Shown piece after piece: positions 46,809-56,216 of a DNA stretch of 64,000 nucleotides. Both the position numbers and the translations under genes were made by a program. The first letter of the stretch is position 1. Every line of letters starts with the position of its first letter. Origin of the DNA: Pseudomonas sp. dw_358 (GTDB lineage Bacteria > Pseudomonadota > Gammaproteobacteria > Pseudomonadales > Pseudomonadaceae); the NCBI RefSeq assembly GCF_018449655.1, contig NZ_JAAVUX010000002.1, positions 310,001 to 374,000 on the forward strand, in the 5' to 3' direction. Below the pieces are notes generated by a model, which did no database searches, was not told where the DNA came from, and was given only the letters and a program-made list of their open reading frames with translations.

Positions 46809-47745
46809 CTCGATACCTCAGCCAGCCTAGTAGATGGGTAAGTAGTTCATCCAGATTTATACTCCAGCCAAATGTAACTAAAATTTTTTCGCATTCAAAA
46901 TCGTGCTTCTCCTCCCGCCAAGTTTAAGGCATACGGCCCGATACAATTCCGAAAGCACACATTCAACCCCTCTGTGGTCAACATTCAATGGCAATCACCC
47001 CAAACCTTCGTAAGATCTGCGCAACCCACCACAGAATCGGGTCAACCCGGTGCTTGTTTGCATAGACCTAAAATCCGACGTTGGACTTCCAGAACACCCC
47101 GCAACGCTTTGCTTCTGCCACAGCTATGGATGTCTATCTCATCGACAAGTCCGGTACTGGATCACGTCTCGCGGGTCCTGTGCAGCCGCACTGTTCGATA
47201 CGAAACCCCAAGCGCGGCTACGCGACTTCACAGCGGGCAGAACCGGCATATCGTGTACATTTTCCGCACGACGTAGGCGTAGCGGATGTCTTCTTGTCCG
47301 GGCATCGATCCCTGAGACCGATCATTGTGGGAGCCGGTGAGGGCGATCGCATCACCACGCGAGTCAATCGGACCAAGGGCCCGGCACCGTCGCGCATTGC
47401 TCGCACACCGCCCCTGCACTTTCCCAATCGAACTCCCGACGGATGGTGGCTACCTCTTAAATCGCCTCCGAGTCGGGCCCGCCGGCCTGTCTCGACATGC
47501 GCTCCCACTCGCAGCACATTGTCGCACCTTAGCTCGCTTCACATTTAGCATCAGAACCTATATCGTGTGTCTCTAACCAGCTAAAAGCACTACATAGGCG
47601 ATTTTTCGACATAATCAAGCCCTCGGGGAATCCAGGTTACGGAATGAAACACCCATCAAAAAACCGGCCACAGAATTTCCCTCAGGGCGAACACGCGCGA
47701 AGCAAAAGTCTTTATAATTCCCAACCGTCACACAGGACAGAAACC
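46809..47745. other. Low-information region in the nrdA-nrdB insert
   Basis: The first 150 bp are AT-rich and probably hold the promoter of the minus-strand operon. From 47081 a frame of 155 codons (TTG start, to 47548) is open but has no ribosome site, Arg/Pro/Ser-rich sequence, codon use unlike Pseudomonas genes and no family resemblance; it overlaps an equally unconvincing antisense frame. It may be decayed DNA. No inverted terminal repeats were seen. Confidence 0.45.
47713..47718 (+). promoter_or_regulatory. Candidate -10 element for nrdB
   Basis: TATAAT, exact consensus, 291 bp upstream of the nrdB start. nrdB needs its own promoter here because a strong terminator closes nrdA and the intervening operon runs the other way. 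No good -35 hexamer lies 16-18 bp upstream. Confidence 0.4.
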
Positions 47746-47850
47746 ATGACCACCTGCGTACCTCAGGCCGTTGCCCTTTTCACGGCCGAAGACCGCATGG
47801 CCCATCCGAGTTTCGCCTTGTCCATGTGTCCGGGCCCGGGCAACGCCTGA
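47746..47850 (+). CDS. Possible small ORF in the nrdB leader
   Basis: 34 codons: MTTCVPQAVALFTAEDRMAH to PGPGNA. AGGACAG lies five bases before the ATG and a perfect TATAAT (47713-47718) about 30 bp upstream would start a transcript reading through it into nrdB, 154 bp further on. No -35 match was seen. It could be a leader peptide or chance. Confidence 0.3.
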   Translation: MTTCVPQAVALFTAEDRMAHPSFALSMCPGPGNA

Positions 47851-48003
47851 CGCGCCCACTATCCGAATCAGAAGAAACGCAGGGGGCCGCCCTACCGCCC
47901 CTTACGCAAAGCCATTGCCTGATGCGTACACCGCACCATCAGCACTCAACTCTCAAAATCCAATGGTCGCCGCCGCGCGGCCTCTCGAGCAGGAGCCTCA
48001 CCC

Positions 48004-49251
48004 ATGCTGAGCTGGGACGAATTCGACAAAGAAGACGCCGCTGAACCCGCCAAAGGCGCCAACGCAGGCCACGCCTCGGAAGCGGCCATGGACAAACTCG
48101 ACAGCGCCGGCGGTGCCGCCGCCCTCGAGGCCCGCGCCGTGACCTCCAGCGACTCCGCCGCGATCATCCGCGCCAAGGCCGCCCTGGACAAACTCGACGT
48201 CGCCGAAGGCCTCGCCGAACTCGAAGGCTCCGCCGCCCGCGTCGCGGTCGACGAAAAGCGCATGATCAACTGCCGCGCCGACCTCAACCAGCTCGTGCCC
48301 TTCAAGTATGACTGGGCCTGGCAGAAGTACCTCGACGGCTGCGCAAACCACTGGATGCCGCAAGAAGTCAACATGAATGCCGATATCGCCCTCTGGAAAA
48401 ACCCGGAAGGCCTGACCGACGACGAGCGCCGCATCGTCATGCGCAACCTGGGCTTCTTCAGCACCGCCGACTCCCTGGTCGCCAACAACCTGGCCCTGGC
48501 CGTGTACCGCCTGATCACCAACCCCGAATGCCGCCAGTACATCCTGCGCCAGGCCTTCGAAGAAGCGATCCACACCCACGCCTACCAGTACTGCATCGAA
48601 TCGCTGGGCATGGACGAAGGCGAGATCTTCAACATGTACCACGAGATCCCATCGGTCGCGAAAAAAGCCGCTTGGGGCCTGAAATACACCCGCGCCATCT
48701 CCGATCCAAAGTTCGAAACCGGCACCGATGAAACCGACAAAGAACTGCTGCGCAACCTGATCGGCTATTACTGCGTCCTGGAAGGCATCTTCTTCTACTG
48801 CGGCTTCACCCAGATCCTCTCCATGGGCCGCCGCAACAAAATGACCGGCGTCGCCGAGCAGTTCCAGTACATCCTGCGCGACGAGTCGATGCACCTGAAC
48901 TTCGGCATCGACGTGATCAATCAGATCAAGATCGAAAACCCGCACCTGTGGGATGCCGAGCTGAAGGAAGAAGCTTCGCAGATGATTCTGCAGGGCACTC
49001 AGCTGGAAATCGAATATGCGCGCGATACCATGCCGCGCGGGGTGTTGGGCATGAACGCGGCGATGATGGAGGATTATCTCAAGTTTATTGCCAACCGTCG
49101 TCTGTCGCAGATTGGTTTGAAGGAAGAATACCCAGGGACGACTAACCCGTTTCCTTGGATGAGCGAGATCATGGACTTGAAGAAGGAAAAGAATTTCTTT
49201 GAGACTCGGGTGATTGAGTATCAGACCGGTGGTGCGTTGAGCTGGGATTGA
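48004..49251 (+). CDS. nrdB: Ribonucleoside-diphosphate reductase class Ia, beta subunit
   Basis: 415 residues. The di-iron/tyrosyl-radical subunit: ligand motifs [17 protein letters not shown] and [16 protein letters not shown], with conserved SSVNxxx-type iron pocket around [12 protein letters not shown]. About 80 extra N-terminal residues rich in Ala ([20 protein letters not shown]) precede the conserved core, as in other pseudomonad NrdB. AGGAG precedes the ATG by eight bases. Confidence 0.95.
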   Translation: MLSWDEFDKEDAAEPAKGANAGHASEAAMDKLDSAGGAAALEARAVTSSDSAAIIRAKAALDKLDVAEGLAELEGSAARVAVDEKRMINCRADLNQLVPFKYDWAWQKYLDGCANHWMPQEVNMNADIALWKNPEGLTDDERRIVMRNLGFFSTADSLVANNLALAVYRLITNPECRQYILRQAFEEAIHTHAYQYCIESLGMDEGEIFNMYHEIPSVAKKAAWGLKYTRAISDPKFETGTDETDKELLRNLIGYYCVLEGIFFYCGFTQILSMGRRNKMTGVAEQFQYILRDESMHLNFGIDVINQIKIENPHLWDAELKEEASQMILQGTQLEIEYARDTMPRGVLGMNAAMMEDYLKFIANRRLSQIGLKEEYPGTTNPFPWMSEIMDLKKEKNFFETRVIEYQTGGALSWD

Positions 49252-49276
49252 TTTTTCTGGCTAGGTAACCACTACG

Positions 49277-49306
49277 AAAAGGCCGTCCTGTGACGGCCTT
49301 TTTTAT
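49277..49306 (+). terminator. Rho-independent terminator of nrdB
   Basis: AAAAGGCCGTC - CTGT - GACGGCCTTTTTT, 25 bp after the stop. Confidence 0.92.
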
Positions 49307-49525
49307 TCTTCCCTAATCGAGTGACGAGTCAAGGTGTCGTGTGCAGAAGCGGATCATAAAATCGATCGTCATGAAAAAAAATTGCACACGGCTTGTGGAA
49401 GCTTATCGACGAGGCAGGCAGGTCCTAAAACACGAGCGCTCTTGATTAACTCATTGGCTGCTATAGGGCGCTCGCGTAAAACCACATCCTCGGTATTCCC
49501 CCCCCTGTGTGGCATACAAAGCAAG

Positions 49526-50803
49526 TCAAACGTCTGGCGAGGTACCCGGCACTAGATCAAACCCCACCAAGCACTGACTCTCCAAATCGAACGGCAGCAC
49601 TTGAAGTCTAAGCGTTGATGAATAATTGAAATCTGGCAACGCCGCCTGAAAAGATCCGCTGGTCGGATAGATCAATATCAAATCCCCTTCCCCAGCCAAG
49701 TACTTATGCCCATAGGCAAACATCTGATAAAAATCAGCCTGACTCAGTCCGTAGTTTCTCCGAGCTATGCCACTGTCCAACCGTTTCCACTTCGTGTCCA
49801 AAACCCACTGTTTACTACCATATTCAATTATCAAGTCTGGCCGAAGCTGAAAGACTTGACGCGCTTCATGCACGCACAAATATTTACTGGCCCGCTGGGT
49901 TCTGAGTACTGCCCCTGGGGGTAATGAGTCGCGCAAACACACAGCCACATAGCGTTCAAACAAACGCTCCATGGGGAACAGTAAGCTCATCCCCTGCCAC
50001 TCGCCCGCGACGGCCAAAGGTGTCTGCTGCTGGATAATCAACTCACACCAGGGTCTAACGGCTTGGTAATGCGCCATCAAACGATCATGACGCCATTGGG
50101 TGAAATCTTGCTGCGAATCCCGACTATGAGGAACATCAAGCAGTAGGCCTCGTAGTTCGTGGGATAAGCGCCAATGACCTGGATTTTCGGTCGTTTTGCA
50201 AACAATTTCTAACGCGCTCTTTAGCAGTCGGTTTTCCGGACGGTCAGGTAAAAACACATCGTGTCGAATTTGAAATTGATGCTGCCTGCCCGGTGGCTGA
50301 CGCATTTGACGAGTTGTGTTCAGCTGGCCTCGCAGATACCGCTGCTCTTCTTCGACACGCTGGTAGTCAAAGCGCATCCCCCGTTTCACTAAGTGATCAA
50401 GTGCCTCAAGGAACTGCCCCATGACCCATTCAGTGAGGGGAGCATCGAATTTTTGCAGACCCGTTGCCCCCACCTGACGGGCAGGAAGATCGAGGGATCG
50501 CTGAATCATTCGGCGCAACAAAGCGCGACTGGCCTCAATACAATCGCCCTGCTCGAAATGCTTCGGTAGGATTTCAATGCGCGTACCACACGGCGTTTCT
50601 AAGGCCCCTACGTAGTTATCCAGCTTAAGGCAGAAACGGTTTTCGAGCTGGATCAGCGTCGCGCCAGCCTGGCTGAACGAAGCATTTAATTTGCACAACC
50701 AATCGAATGCGCAGGCACTCACTTGCGCCCTATCAAGGGTAGGATTAGCGACGTAGCTGGTGGTAAGCCGTGCATATTCGCGAACCGTTACGCAGGTCTT
50801 CAC
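49526..50803 (-). CDS. mcrC: McrC-type nuclease subunit of a McrBC-like restriction system
   Basis: 425 residues. The N-terminal region carries FCLKLDNYVGALETPCGTRIEILPK, typical of McrC, and the C-terminal PD-(D/E)xK nuclease motif is present as LRPDLII followed by QWVLDTKWK. McrC cuts DNA in complex with McrB, classically at modified cytosines. GTG start two bases after the mcrB stop, so the pair is one transcript. Longer than E. coli McrC (348). Confidence 0.88.
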   Translation of the reverse strand: MKTCVTVREYARLTTSYVANPTLDRAQVSACAFDWLCKLNASFSQAGATLIQLENRFCLKLDNYVGALETPCGTRIEILPKHFEQGDCIEASRALLRRMIQRSLDLPARQVGATGLQKFDAPLTEWVMGQFLEALDHLVKRGMRFDYQRVEEEQRYLRGQLNTTRQMRQPPGRQHQFQIRHDVFLPDRPENRLLKSALEIVCKTTENPGHWRLSHELRGLLLDVPHSRDSQQDFTQWRHDRLMAHYQAVRPWCELIIQQQTPLAVAGEWQGMSLLFPMERLFERYVAVCLRDSLPPGAVLRTQRASKYLCVHEARQVFQLRPDLIIEYGSKQWVLDTKWKRLDSGIARRNYGLSQADFYQMFAYGHKYLAGEGDLILIYPTSGSFQAALPDFNYSSTLRLQVLPFDLESQCLVGFDLVPGTSPDV

Positions 50804-50805
50804 AC

Positions 50806-52116
50806 CTATTGGCCCTCAAGGTGACTGATGATGCCTAGATACGCGGGCACTCGTATAAAAGCCTCAGCGTTGAGCTCCCACTGCTCATTGTGCTGAGCAA
50901 TGGACACGGCATCACCGAACAGGTCGACGAGGTCTTGAATAGGTTGGTGCAGAAAGCGGTTAGCCGCCGACTTGCGCTGGTCATTGAGTACCCATTGAAT
51001 GCGTTGCCAATCTTCAAAAAAGTACTCCTGCAGCAGCGGGAGGATTTGCTGACGGAAAATGCTTTCCAGTTGGGTCAATGTCGGCGTTGATTTGAGCGGC
51101 ATGAAATAGGCATGACCGAGGCAGTGGTCACGATCCAGCAGTACGCTGATTCGCTCGTTCATGACCCGTAGCAGAGCAGCAATGTCGATACCTTCAACCC
51201 ACACACCGTCGAGTAACGAAGGGTTAGGCGGGGTTTCGATGAAGGTAAAGCGGCGACGCAACGCGATATCCAATGCCGCCAGCGAGCGATCTGCCGTATT
51301 CATCGTGCCGATCAGGTAAACGTTACCGGGCACGCTGAAGCGCTCTTTCGAATAAGGCAGTTGGACTTCCAATGCTTCGTCGGCACCCGCCCGTTTGGAG
51401 GGCTCGATCAGCGTAATGAGCTCCCCGAAGATCCGCGAAACATTGCCACGATTGATCTCGTCGATGATCAGGACCTTAGGCGCGGCGTCCGGCGTGATCA
51501 CGTCACGGCCGAATAAACCATCGGCCCTTCCACCCATCATGTGCTCGACCATAGAAGGGATGCAGTTTTTATAGCCATTGACGATGAATGGGTCGAAGTT
51601 AGCGCCGGGTACCTTTCCATCCCAACTCTGACTGCTAAGGTCCTCTAGCGTGACGTACCCCGCCAGCACCGCATTGGCCAACCCGGTGAGCAAGCCCATA
51701 CCCACCTCGAGGTGATTCCCCTTTGGCTTTTCGAGCTCCACCACATCCTTGGAGGCATAAACGACCTTGTAGCCCGTGCCATATTTATCGCCAGCAGCGA
51801 ACGGGCGGAACTTCGCATGCTGCTGGCAGAGGCTTTTGAAGACACCCGGCACAACGCTGTATTGCAACTGCCCATCCGGCCCAGTATCAGCTCGAAGCCC
51901 CTCGACAAAGTCCTCATAGCTGAAGCTCTGGTGGAACGTAACGAAGCGAACATCCCCGGCAGTAGCAAATTCGTCGAAACGCTTCTTCAGTGACGCACGA
52001 TTTTTTCGATGAGTATCGAGATAATTCGGATCAAGAATCTCAAGCGTTGCCTCAATGGTCGCGTAGGTTTTCCCGGTTCCGGGTGGGCCGAAGAAAATTT
52101 GGTTGAGCGAAGCCAT
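50806..52116 (-). CDS. mcrB: McrB-type AAA+ NTPase without N-terminal DNA-binding domain
   Basis: 436 residues. Walker A GPPGTGKT is at 10-17, FHQSFSYEDFVEGL at 61-74, Walker B DEINRGN at 219-225 and the McrB signature MNTADRS at 272-278. E. coli McrB has a 160-residue modified-DNA-reading domain ahead of the NTPase; here the NTPase starts at once, and instead about 110 residues (roughly 100-210, containing KYGTGYKVVYASKDVVELEK and VLAGYVTLEDLSSQSWDG) are inserted between Walker A and B. These may carry the target-recognition function. The ATG at 52116 is preferred; a GTG at 52149 is in frame but overlaps a palindrome. Confidence 0.87.
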   Translation of the reverse strand: MASLNQIFFGPPGTGKTYATIEATLEILDPNYLDTHRKNRASLKKRFDEFATAGDVRFVTFHQSFSYEDFVEGLRADTGPDGQLQYSVVPGVFKSLCQQHAKFRPFAAGDKYGTGYKVVYASKDVVELEKPKGNHLEVGMGLLTGLANAVLAGYVTLEDLSSQSWDGKVPGANFDPFIVNGYKNCIPSMVEHMMGGRADGLFGRDVITPDAAPKVLIIDEINRGNVSRIFGELITLIEPSKRAGADEALEVQLPYSKERFSVPGNVYLIGTMNTADRSLAALDIALRRRFTFIETPPNPSLLDGVWVEGIDIAALLRVMNERISVLLDRDHCLGHAYFMPLKSTPTLTQLESIFRQQILPLLQEYFFEDWQRIQWVLNDQRKSAANRFLHQPIQDLVDLFGDAVSIAQHNEQWELNAEAFIRVPAYLGIISHLEGQ

Positions 52117-52130
52117 CGTGAAACGTCCCT

Positions 52131-52146
52131 GTAGGAAAATTCCTAC
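52131..52146. promoter_or_regulatory. 16-bp palindrome at the mcrB start
   Basis: GTAGGAA - AA - TTCCTAC, perfect 7-bp arms, 15-30 bp upstream of the mcrB ATG. It is placed where a repressor would block transcription or an RNA hairpin would hide the start. Confidence 0.5.
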
Positions 52147-52207
52147 CACGGTAACCAGATTGCCACTACCGGTAAAGTGAATCGAGCTGCCAGACCGGAG
52201 AGCCTAG

Positions 52208-52677
52208 TTGGCGAAATGCCACCCGTGCAGCACATTGCCCTGGTGGCTGTGCCTGGCCTTGGCTGTCATCATCACTCCCGTTCTCCACCTTTACGCCATC
52301 ACGGCCATGCCTGCTCCCTTCCCGCAGCATCTGGATACCATGATGACCGGCAGTCTCTTCCGAGGTCTGGCAACAGCAGGTCAGTACCTGGCCCGTTACT
52401 GTTGCTCACCAGCGGGCGCTTCACAAATGAGGCAAAGCGATTCGCCGACGGTCGCAATGTGCGGTTGGTCGACGGCGCAGAGCTTGAGCGGTGGGTGACC
52501 GCCAGTCGTAAAGAACGCCAAGAAACGATGGTAGGCTGCCCCTCCCCGTCAACACCGCTCTGCCCAGCCTGCCAATCGGCAATGATCCTGCGCACCGCAC
52601 GCCGCGGCTCGAATGCGGGTGGGCAGTTCTGGGGGTGCGTCAGCTATCCACAGTGCTTGGGTAAACGGTCGGTTTGA
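52208..52677 (+). pseudogene. Membrane-anchored Mrr-type restriction endonuclease with its middle deleted
   Basis: The first segment (TTG start, GGAG upstream; frame to about 52400) reads STLPWWLCLALAVIITPVLH and DTMMTGSLFRGLATAGQYLA, the N-terminal membrane anchor of a family of restriction endonucleases with a cytoplasmic Mrr domain. It then shifts frame into LLLTSGRFTNEAKRFADGRN, VRLVDGAELERW, and a topoisomerase-type zinc ribbon (CPACQSAMILRTARRG, FWGCVSYPQC). The Mrr catalytic motifs that should lie between are absent. The natural ends survive, so the gene has suffered an internal deletion. Confidence 0.75.
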
Positions 52678-52745
52678 TGGATAGCGTCGATTGAAGGCGC
52701 ACGCCGGTTGCAAGCCGGCCGCCAGCCCTTATGCAGGGCCGTCAA

Positions 52746-53423
52746 TCAAAGATCTCCGCGCGCCCGCGCCCGCCGAATATGCCCCAGCACCTCCCTCAAC
52801 GCCTCGCTACAGTCCGCCTCCCCCACCGGCGAGTACTGGTTCCACCAGTGCATGAACATCGTCTCCCTCGGCGTGCCGTACTCTTCCTTCGGCCCGGTCT
52901 TGACCAGACCCTGGTTGAACCACTCATGCAGCACGGACGGATCGTCCTTGGCCTCTTCGACAAAATCCCGCCCGTGGTACTGCAGCGTGTCGTTGAACAG
53001 GTTGATGTGGCCGCTGACACTGCGGTCGCTGCCCTTGCACAGATGCACCTGCTGGTGCAGTTGCCCGAACAGATCAGCCCGGGGCTGGTAGTCGAAGTGC
53101 TGGAAGATGCCGATGTATTCGGCCATGTAGTTCATTTCCAGCAGCCACTGCTCGGTGAACCGCCGGCGAAACCCGTCGAAGTCGTTTTTCTTGATGTCGA
53201 GAAAGGCCATCACGAAGCGGGTCTTGACGTGCATGGCGATGACGAGGTGCTTGCGTTTGAGGGTGACGACGTGGAGCACCCACTGCTCCAGCAGGCGCCC
53301 CTGTTCGTCGCGTTCCACTTTCACGTTCGGGTAGAGCGCGGGCTCGACCTGGGAGACGGGTTTGCCGGCTTTTTTGCTTGAGAAGAATTCGCTGGCGGCA
53401 AGGCTGCAGTTGAAGACGAGCAC
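52746..53423 (-). CDS. DUF6933-like protein
   Basis: 225 residues from the preferred GTG (AGGAA six bases upstream), opening VLVFNCSLAASEFFSSKKAG. The later LEQWVLHVVTLKRKHLVIAM and VKTRFVMAFLDIKKNDFDGF match the pattern of DUF6933 (LVFNC-xAAxxFF ... W-xH-xxxxRKxxL ... TRF). The C-terminal part is specific (HINLFNDTLQYHGRDFVEEA and a conserved-looking NQYSPVGEADCSEALREVL). The frame remains open 72 codons upstream without similarity. Function unknown; its place beside McrBC and an endonuclease remnant makes a defence-linked role conceivable but unproven. Confidence 0.6.
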   Translation of the reverse strand: MLVFNCSLAASEFFSSKKAGKPVSQVEPALYPNVKVERDEQGRLLEQWVLHVVTLKRKHLVIAMHVKTRFVMAFLDIKKNDFDGFRRRFTEQWLLEMNYMAEYIGIFQHFDYQPRADLFGQLHQQVHLCKGSDRSVSGHINLFNDTLQYHGRDFVEEAKDDPSVLHEWFNQGLVKTGPKEEYGTPRETMFMHWWNQYSPVGEADCSEALREVLGHIRRARARGDL

Positions 53424-53672
53424 GGGGTTTCCTGGGGCGGCGTTCGGGAGAGGTGGCACACGATAATGCTCCTTTTGGCAGCACGCCAGTGTGTTGAACA
53501 CGTCGTCGCGGGCGACAGGAGGGGGGCGAAACGCCATCGCGGCCAAGGCCCGCTTCCGCAGGGTTCGCCGATCCATCGCGTACCACATGAAAGTGATCCC
53601 ACTCGGTAAAACGCCAGCATCCGCGTCGCACCGAGCCACCCGCTCACTCGTCCCCCACCCCTAGCCACCCCA

Positions 53673-53685
53673 ATAGTAATACTAT
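53673..53685. promoter_or_regulatory. Palindrome upstream of the MFS gene
   Basis: ATAGTA - A - TACTAT, perfect 6-bp arms, 62 bp before the start codon. A likely operator of GntR/LacI-type size; no such regulator is nearby. Confidence 0.5.
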
Positions 53686-53747
53686 ATGGTCACTGCACCG
53701 CCCCGATGCGGCCCCTGTCGACACCCCACAATAACAAGAGGTGCAAC

Positions 53748-55124
53748 ATGGCCCTACCCGCCCACGCAGCCACCGTGCCCGACGCCAAATCCCTGGAGGA
53801 CGCCCTCTACCGCAAGGTCAACTGGCGCATCGTGCCCATCTTCATTCTCTGTTTCCTCTTCGCCTACCTCGACCGGGTGAACATCAGCTTCGCCAAGCTG
53901 GAAATGCAGAGCGACCTGGGTTTCAGCGATACCGTCTACGGCCTGGGCGCGAGCTTGTTTTTCGTCGGCTATTTCCTGTTCGAGGTCCCCAGCAACGTGC
54001 TGCTGCACAAAATGGGCGCGCGGATCTGGATTGCGCGGATCATGGTGACCTGGGGCATCACGTCGGCCTGCATGATGTTCGTCCAGAGCGAGTTCTGGTT
54101 TTACACCTTGCGTTTTCTGATCGGCGTTATGGAGGCCGGTTTCGTGCCGGGGGTGTTGTATTTCTTTACCCAGTGGTACCCCAGCACTCGCCGGGCGCAG
54201 GTGAACAGTTACTTCAAGAGTTCGATCTGCTTGTGTGGTGTGGTCGGCGGGCCGCTGGCCGGGCTGGTGCTTGGCCATTTGGACGGCGCGCTGGGCATGG
54301 CCGGCTGGAAGTGGCTGTTTCTGCTGGAAGCGCTGCCGTCGATCGTGCTCGGTGGGGTGGTGTTCTGGCTGGTGTCGGACCGGATCGAGGACGCGCCCTG
54401 GCTCAATGCCGAGGAAAAAAGCCTCATGGCCACGCGCATGGCCGAGGACTTCAAGCCCAGCGGCAAGTCGTCGTTCGCCGAAATCTGGCGTGAGCCAGCG
54501 ACCTATGTGATGTCGGCGATTTACCTGTGCCTGGTGATGGCCTTGACCGGGTTGCTGTTCTGGATGCCGCAGTTGATCCGCAGTGCCGGGGTGACCGATG
54601 CCCTGCACATTGGCTGGCTGACGATGGTGCCGTACCTGGTGGCGGTGGTGTTCAACCTGTGTGTGGGTTACAGCTCGGACCGGCGGCGCGAGCGGCGTTG
54701 GCACATGGCCGGTTGCGCCTTGCTGACGGCGGTGGGTTATCTGGTGTGCGCGATGACGGCGGGTGATTTGCCGCCGCTGATGATCGGCATGAGCATGATC
54801 ATGGCCGGGATCATTGCCTGGATGCCGATCTTCTGGACCATCCCGCCGCGCTTTCTGGCCGGTGTGGCGGCGGCGGCGGGGATTGCCTTGATCAATTCCA
54901 TCGGGCAGTTGGGTGGAGTGATTGCACCGTTCATGATCGGCCGTGTACGCGACCTGACCGGGGCAACGACGCCGGCGTTGTATGTGTTGAGCATGGTGAG
55001 CCTGCTGGCGGTGGGGTTGATTCTGTGGGCGGTGCCGAAGGTGCACTATCGAACCCAATTGCAGGGCGACGAAGCCCAGGCACTGCCGGTGGCAGAGGCG
55101 ACCGAGGTGCCTTCGCGGGCCTGA
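53748..55124 (+). CDS. MFS transporter, anion:cation symporter type
   Basis: 458 residues, 12 helices. RIVPIFILCFLFAYLDRVNI at the start and the loop motif HKMGARIWIARIMVTWGITS are typical of the ACS family (tartrate, glucarate, phthalate and similar organic anions). GAGGT precedes the ATG at 53748. The LysR gene that may once have regulated it survives only as a remnant directly downstream. Substrate unknown. Confidence 0.85.
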   Translation: MALPAHAATVPDAKSLEDALYRKVNWRIVPIFILCFLFAYLDRVNISFAKLEMQSDLGFSDTVYGLGASLFFVGYFLFEVPSNVLLHKMGARIWIARIMVTWGITSACMMFVQSEFWFYTLRFLIGVMEAGFVPGVLYFFTQWYPSTRRAQVNSYFKSSICLCGVVGGPLAGLVLGHLDGALGMAGWKWLFLLEALPSIVLGGVVFWLVSDRIEDAPWLNAEEKSLMATRMAEDFKPSGKSSFAEIWREPATYVMSAIYLCLVMALTGLLFWMPQLIRSAGVTDALHIGWLTMVPYLVAVVFNLCVGYSSDRRRERRWHMAGCALLTAVGYLVCAMTAGDLPPLMIGMSMIMAGIIAWMPIFWTIPPRFLAGVAAAAGIALINSIGQLGGVIAPFMIGRVRDLTGATTPALYVLSMVSLLAVGLILWAVPKVHYRTQLQGDEAQALPVAEATEVPSRA

Positions 55125-55343
55125 GGGCGAACACCGACCAGTCCTTGGCACCGAGGCCTTCGTCCACGGCAGCCGGCGAGCGGCTGGTGATGCGCCTGGG
55201 GCCGTTGATGCGCGGGCTGGAGTTGGCGCTGGATGAGGTCAATGAATTTCGTGACTTGCCCAGCGGCGTGCTGCGCATCAATGCCAGCGAACGTGCCCAG
55301 CGGGTTACGGGCGTTCATCCAGGTCCTGCAAGGCGCCGGCTAG
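55125..55343 (+). pseudogene. LysR-family regulator remnant, ends without middle
   Basis: The frame through 55130-55310 reads QSLAPRPSSTAAGERLVMRL, GPLMRGLELALDEVNEFRDL, PSGVLRINASERAQ, the end of a LysR DNA-binding domain and the linker helix of the AaeR-like group. It then changes frame into LRAFIQVLQGAG and stop (55341), the type of sequence that ends LysR proteins. The effector domain between the two and the first helix of the N-terminus are missing. Confidence 0.6.
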
Positions 55344-55567
55344 ACCGTTTGGCGCCCATGTTTCCAATTTGGTACGAAAGTACTACAAGTGGCACACTTT
55401 TTTCTTTAGACAACTGACCGCTCAATCAGGATCCCGAATTTGCGGGGCCTGCGGTGCACACCACGCACCAGCAGCAATCAGCGAACAGTCACCCTGTTCA
55501 TTACCGGTGCAGAAAAGCCGCCAAAAGCAGCCTTTCCATCGAAAAAAAGAAAAAGGAAGTCGAGTCA

Positions 55568-55741
55568 ATGTTTGCAGTCGCTACCATGCTCCCGCTGGTT
55601 TTCCCCCGTTGTGCCTACACCCTCGAAGGGGTCGACCTCCTTCCATCGTTCCGTGCCCCTGACCGCACCCGATCGCCCTTCGACGCCTGGATACGGTCGA
55701 GACCCCTCACACCGACCGACAGCGTCACCTTCACGTTGTAA
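55568..55741 (+). CDS. Possible small protein, unrecognised
   Basis: 57 codons (MFAVATMLPLVFPRCAYTLE to DSVTFTL). AAGGAAG lies eight bases before the ATG, in an A-rich stretch, which is better than chance in this GC-rich genome. The sequence resembles no family and has no signal peptide or domain. Confidence 0.3.
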   Translation: MFAVATMLPLVFPRCAYTLEGVDLLPSFRAPDRTRSPFDAWIRSRPLTPTDSVTFTL

Positions 55742-56196
55742 TACTCGCCACGCCCACTTTCCGAGCCTGTTTTCTGGCAGGCGTCGGGCAGTATTTATTT
55801 TTTTGAATAAGGCGCTTTCGAGCGGTTTATTTATGAGCCCTGTGGTCGCCTCACCGAGCGACCCTTATAGTCTTTTACCCTTGAACGCGGACGTCAACCA
55901 CATGACCCTGTAACCCACCAACTTGCACCAAATACGTCCGCACCTTGCGGAAAGAGTGCAAGACGAACTGACACTTTCAAGTGCCTGCATCCGGCTATTT
56001 ACTGACTGACCAGTCACGCCTTCGCTCGCCCTTGAAACCCTAAATGCAACCCTTGAAAGAAGGGTTGAAGGCCGTCTGTCGCCGCCGCAAAAAGCGAAGT
56101 TACAGAAATGCGACATCCACGTGATTTTCAAACCACAACCCTTCTGGGACGGGCCTGTTGGCATAGCGGTTGCTCTGTACTGGTCGTGCTACAAAA

Positions 56197-56216
56197 TCGT
56201 ACAACCCCGTACAACC
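56197..56216. repeat. Tandem 10-bp direct repeat upstream of tonB
   Basis: CGTACAACCC occurs twice without spacer, preceded by a similar GTGCTACAAAAT. It sits 190 bp before the tonB start and could be a binding site for a regulator bound on one face of the helix. Confidence 0.5.

Noticed and set aside
47081..47548. 155-codon frame in the nrdA-nrdB insert
   Set aside because: TTG start without ribosome site, unusual codon use, overlapping open frame on the other strand; kept only as part of an unexplained region.
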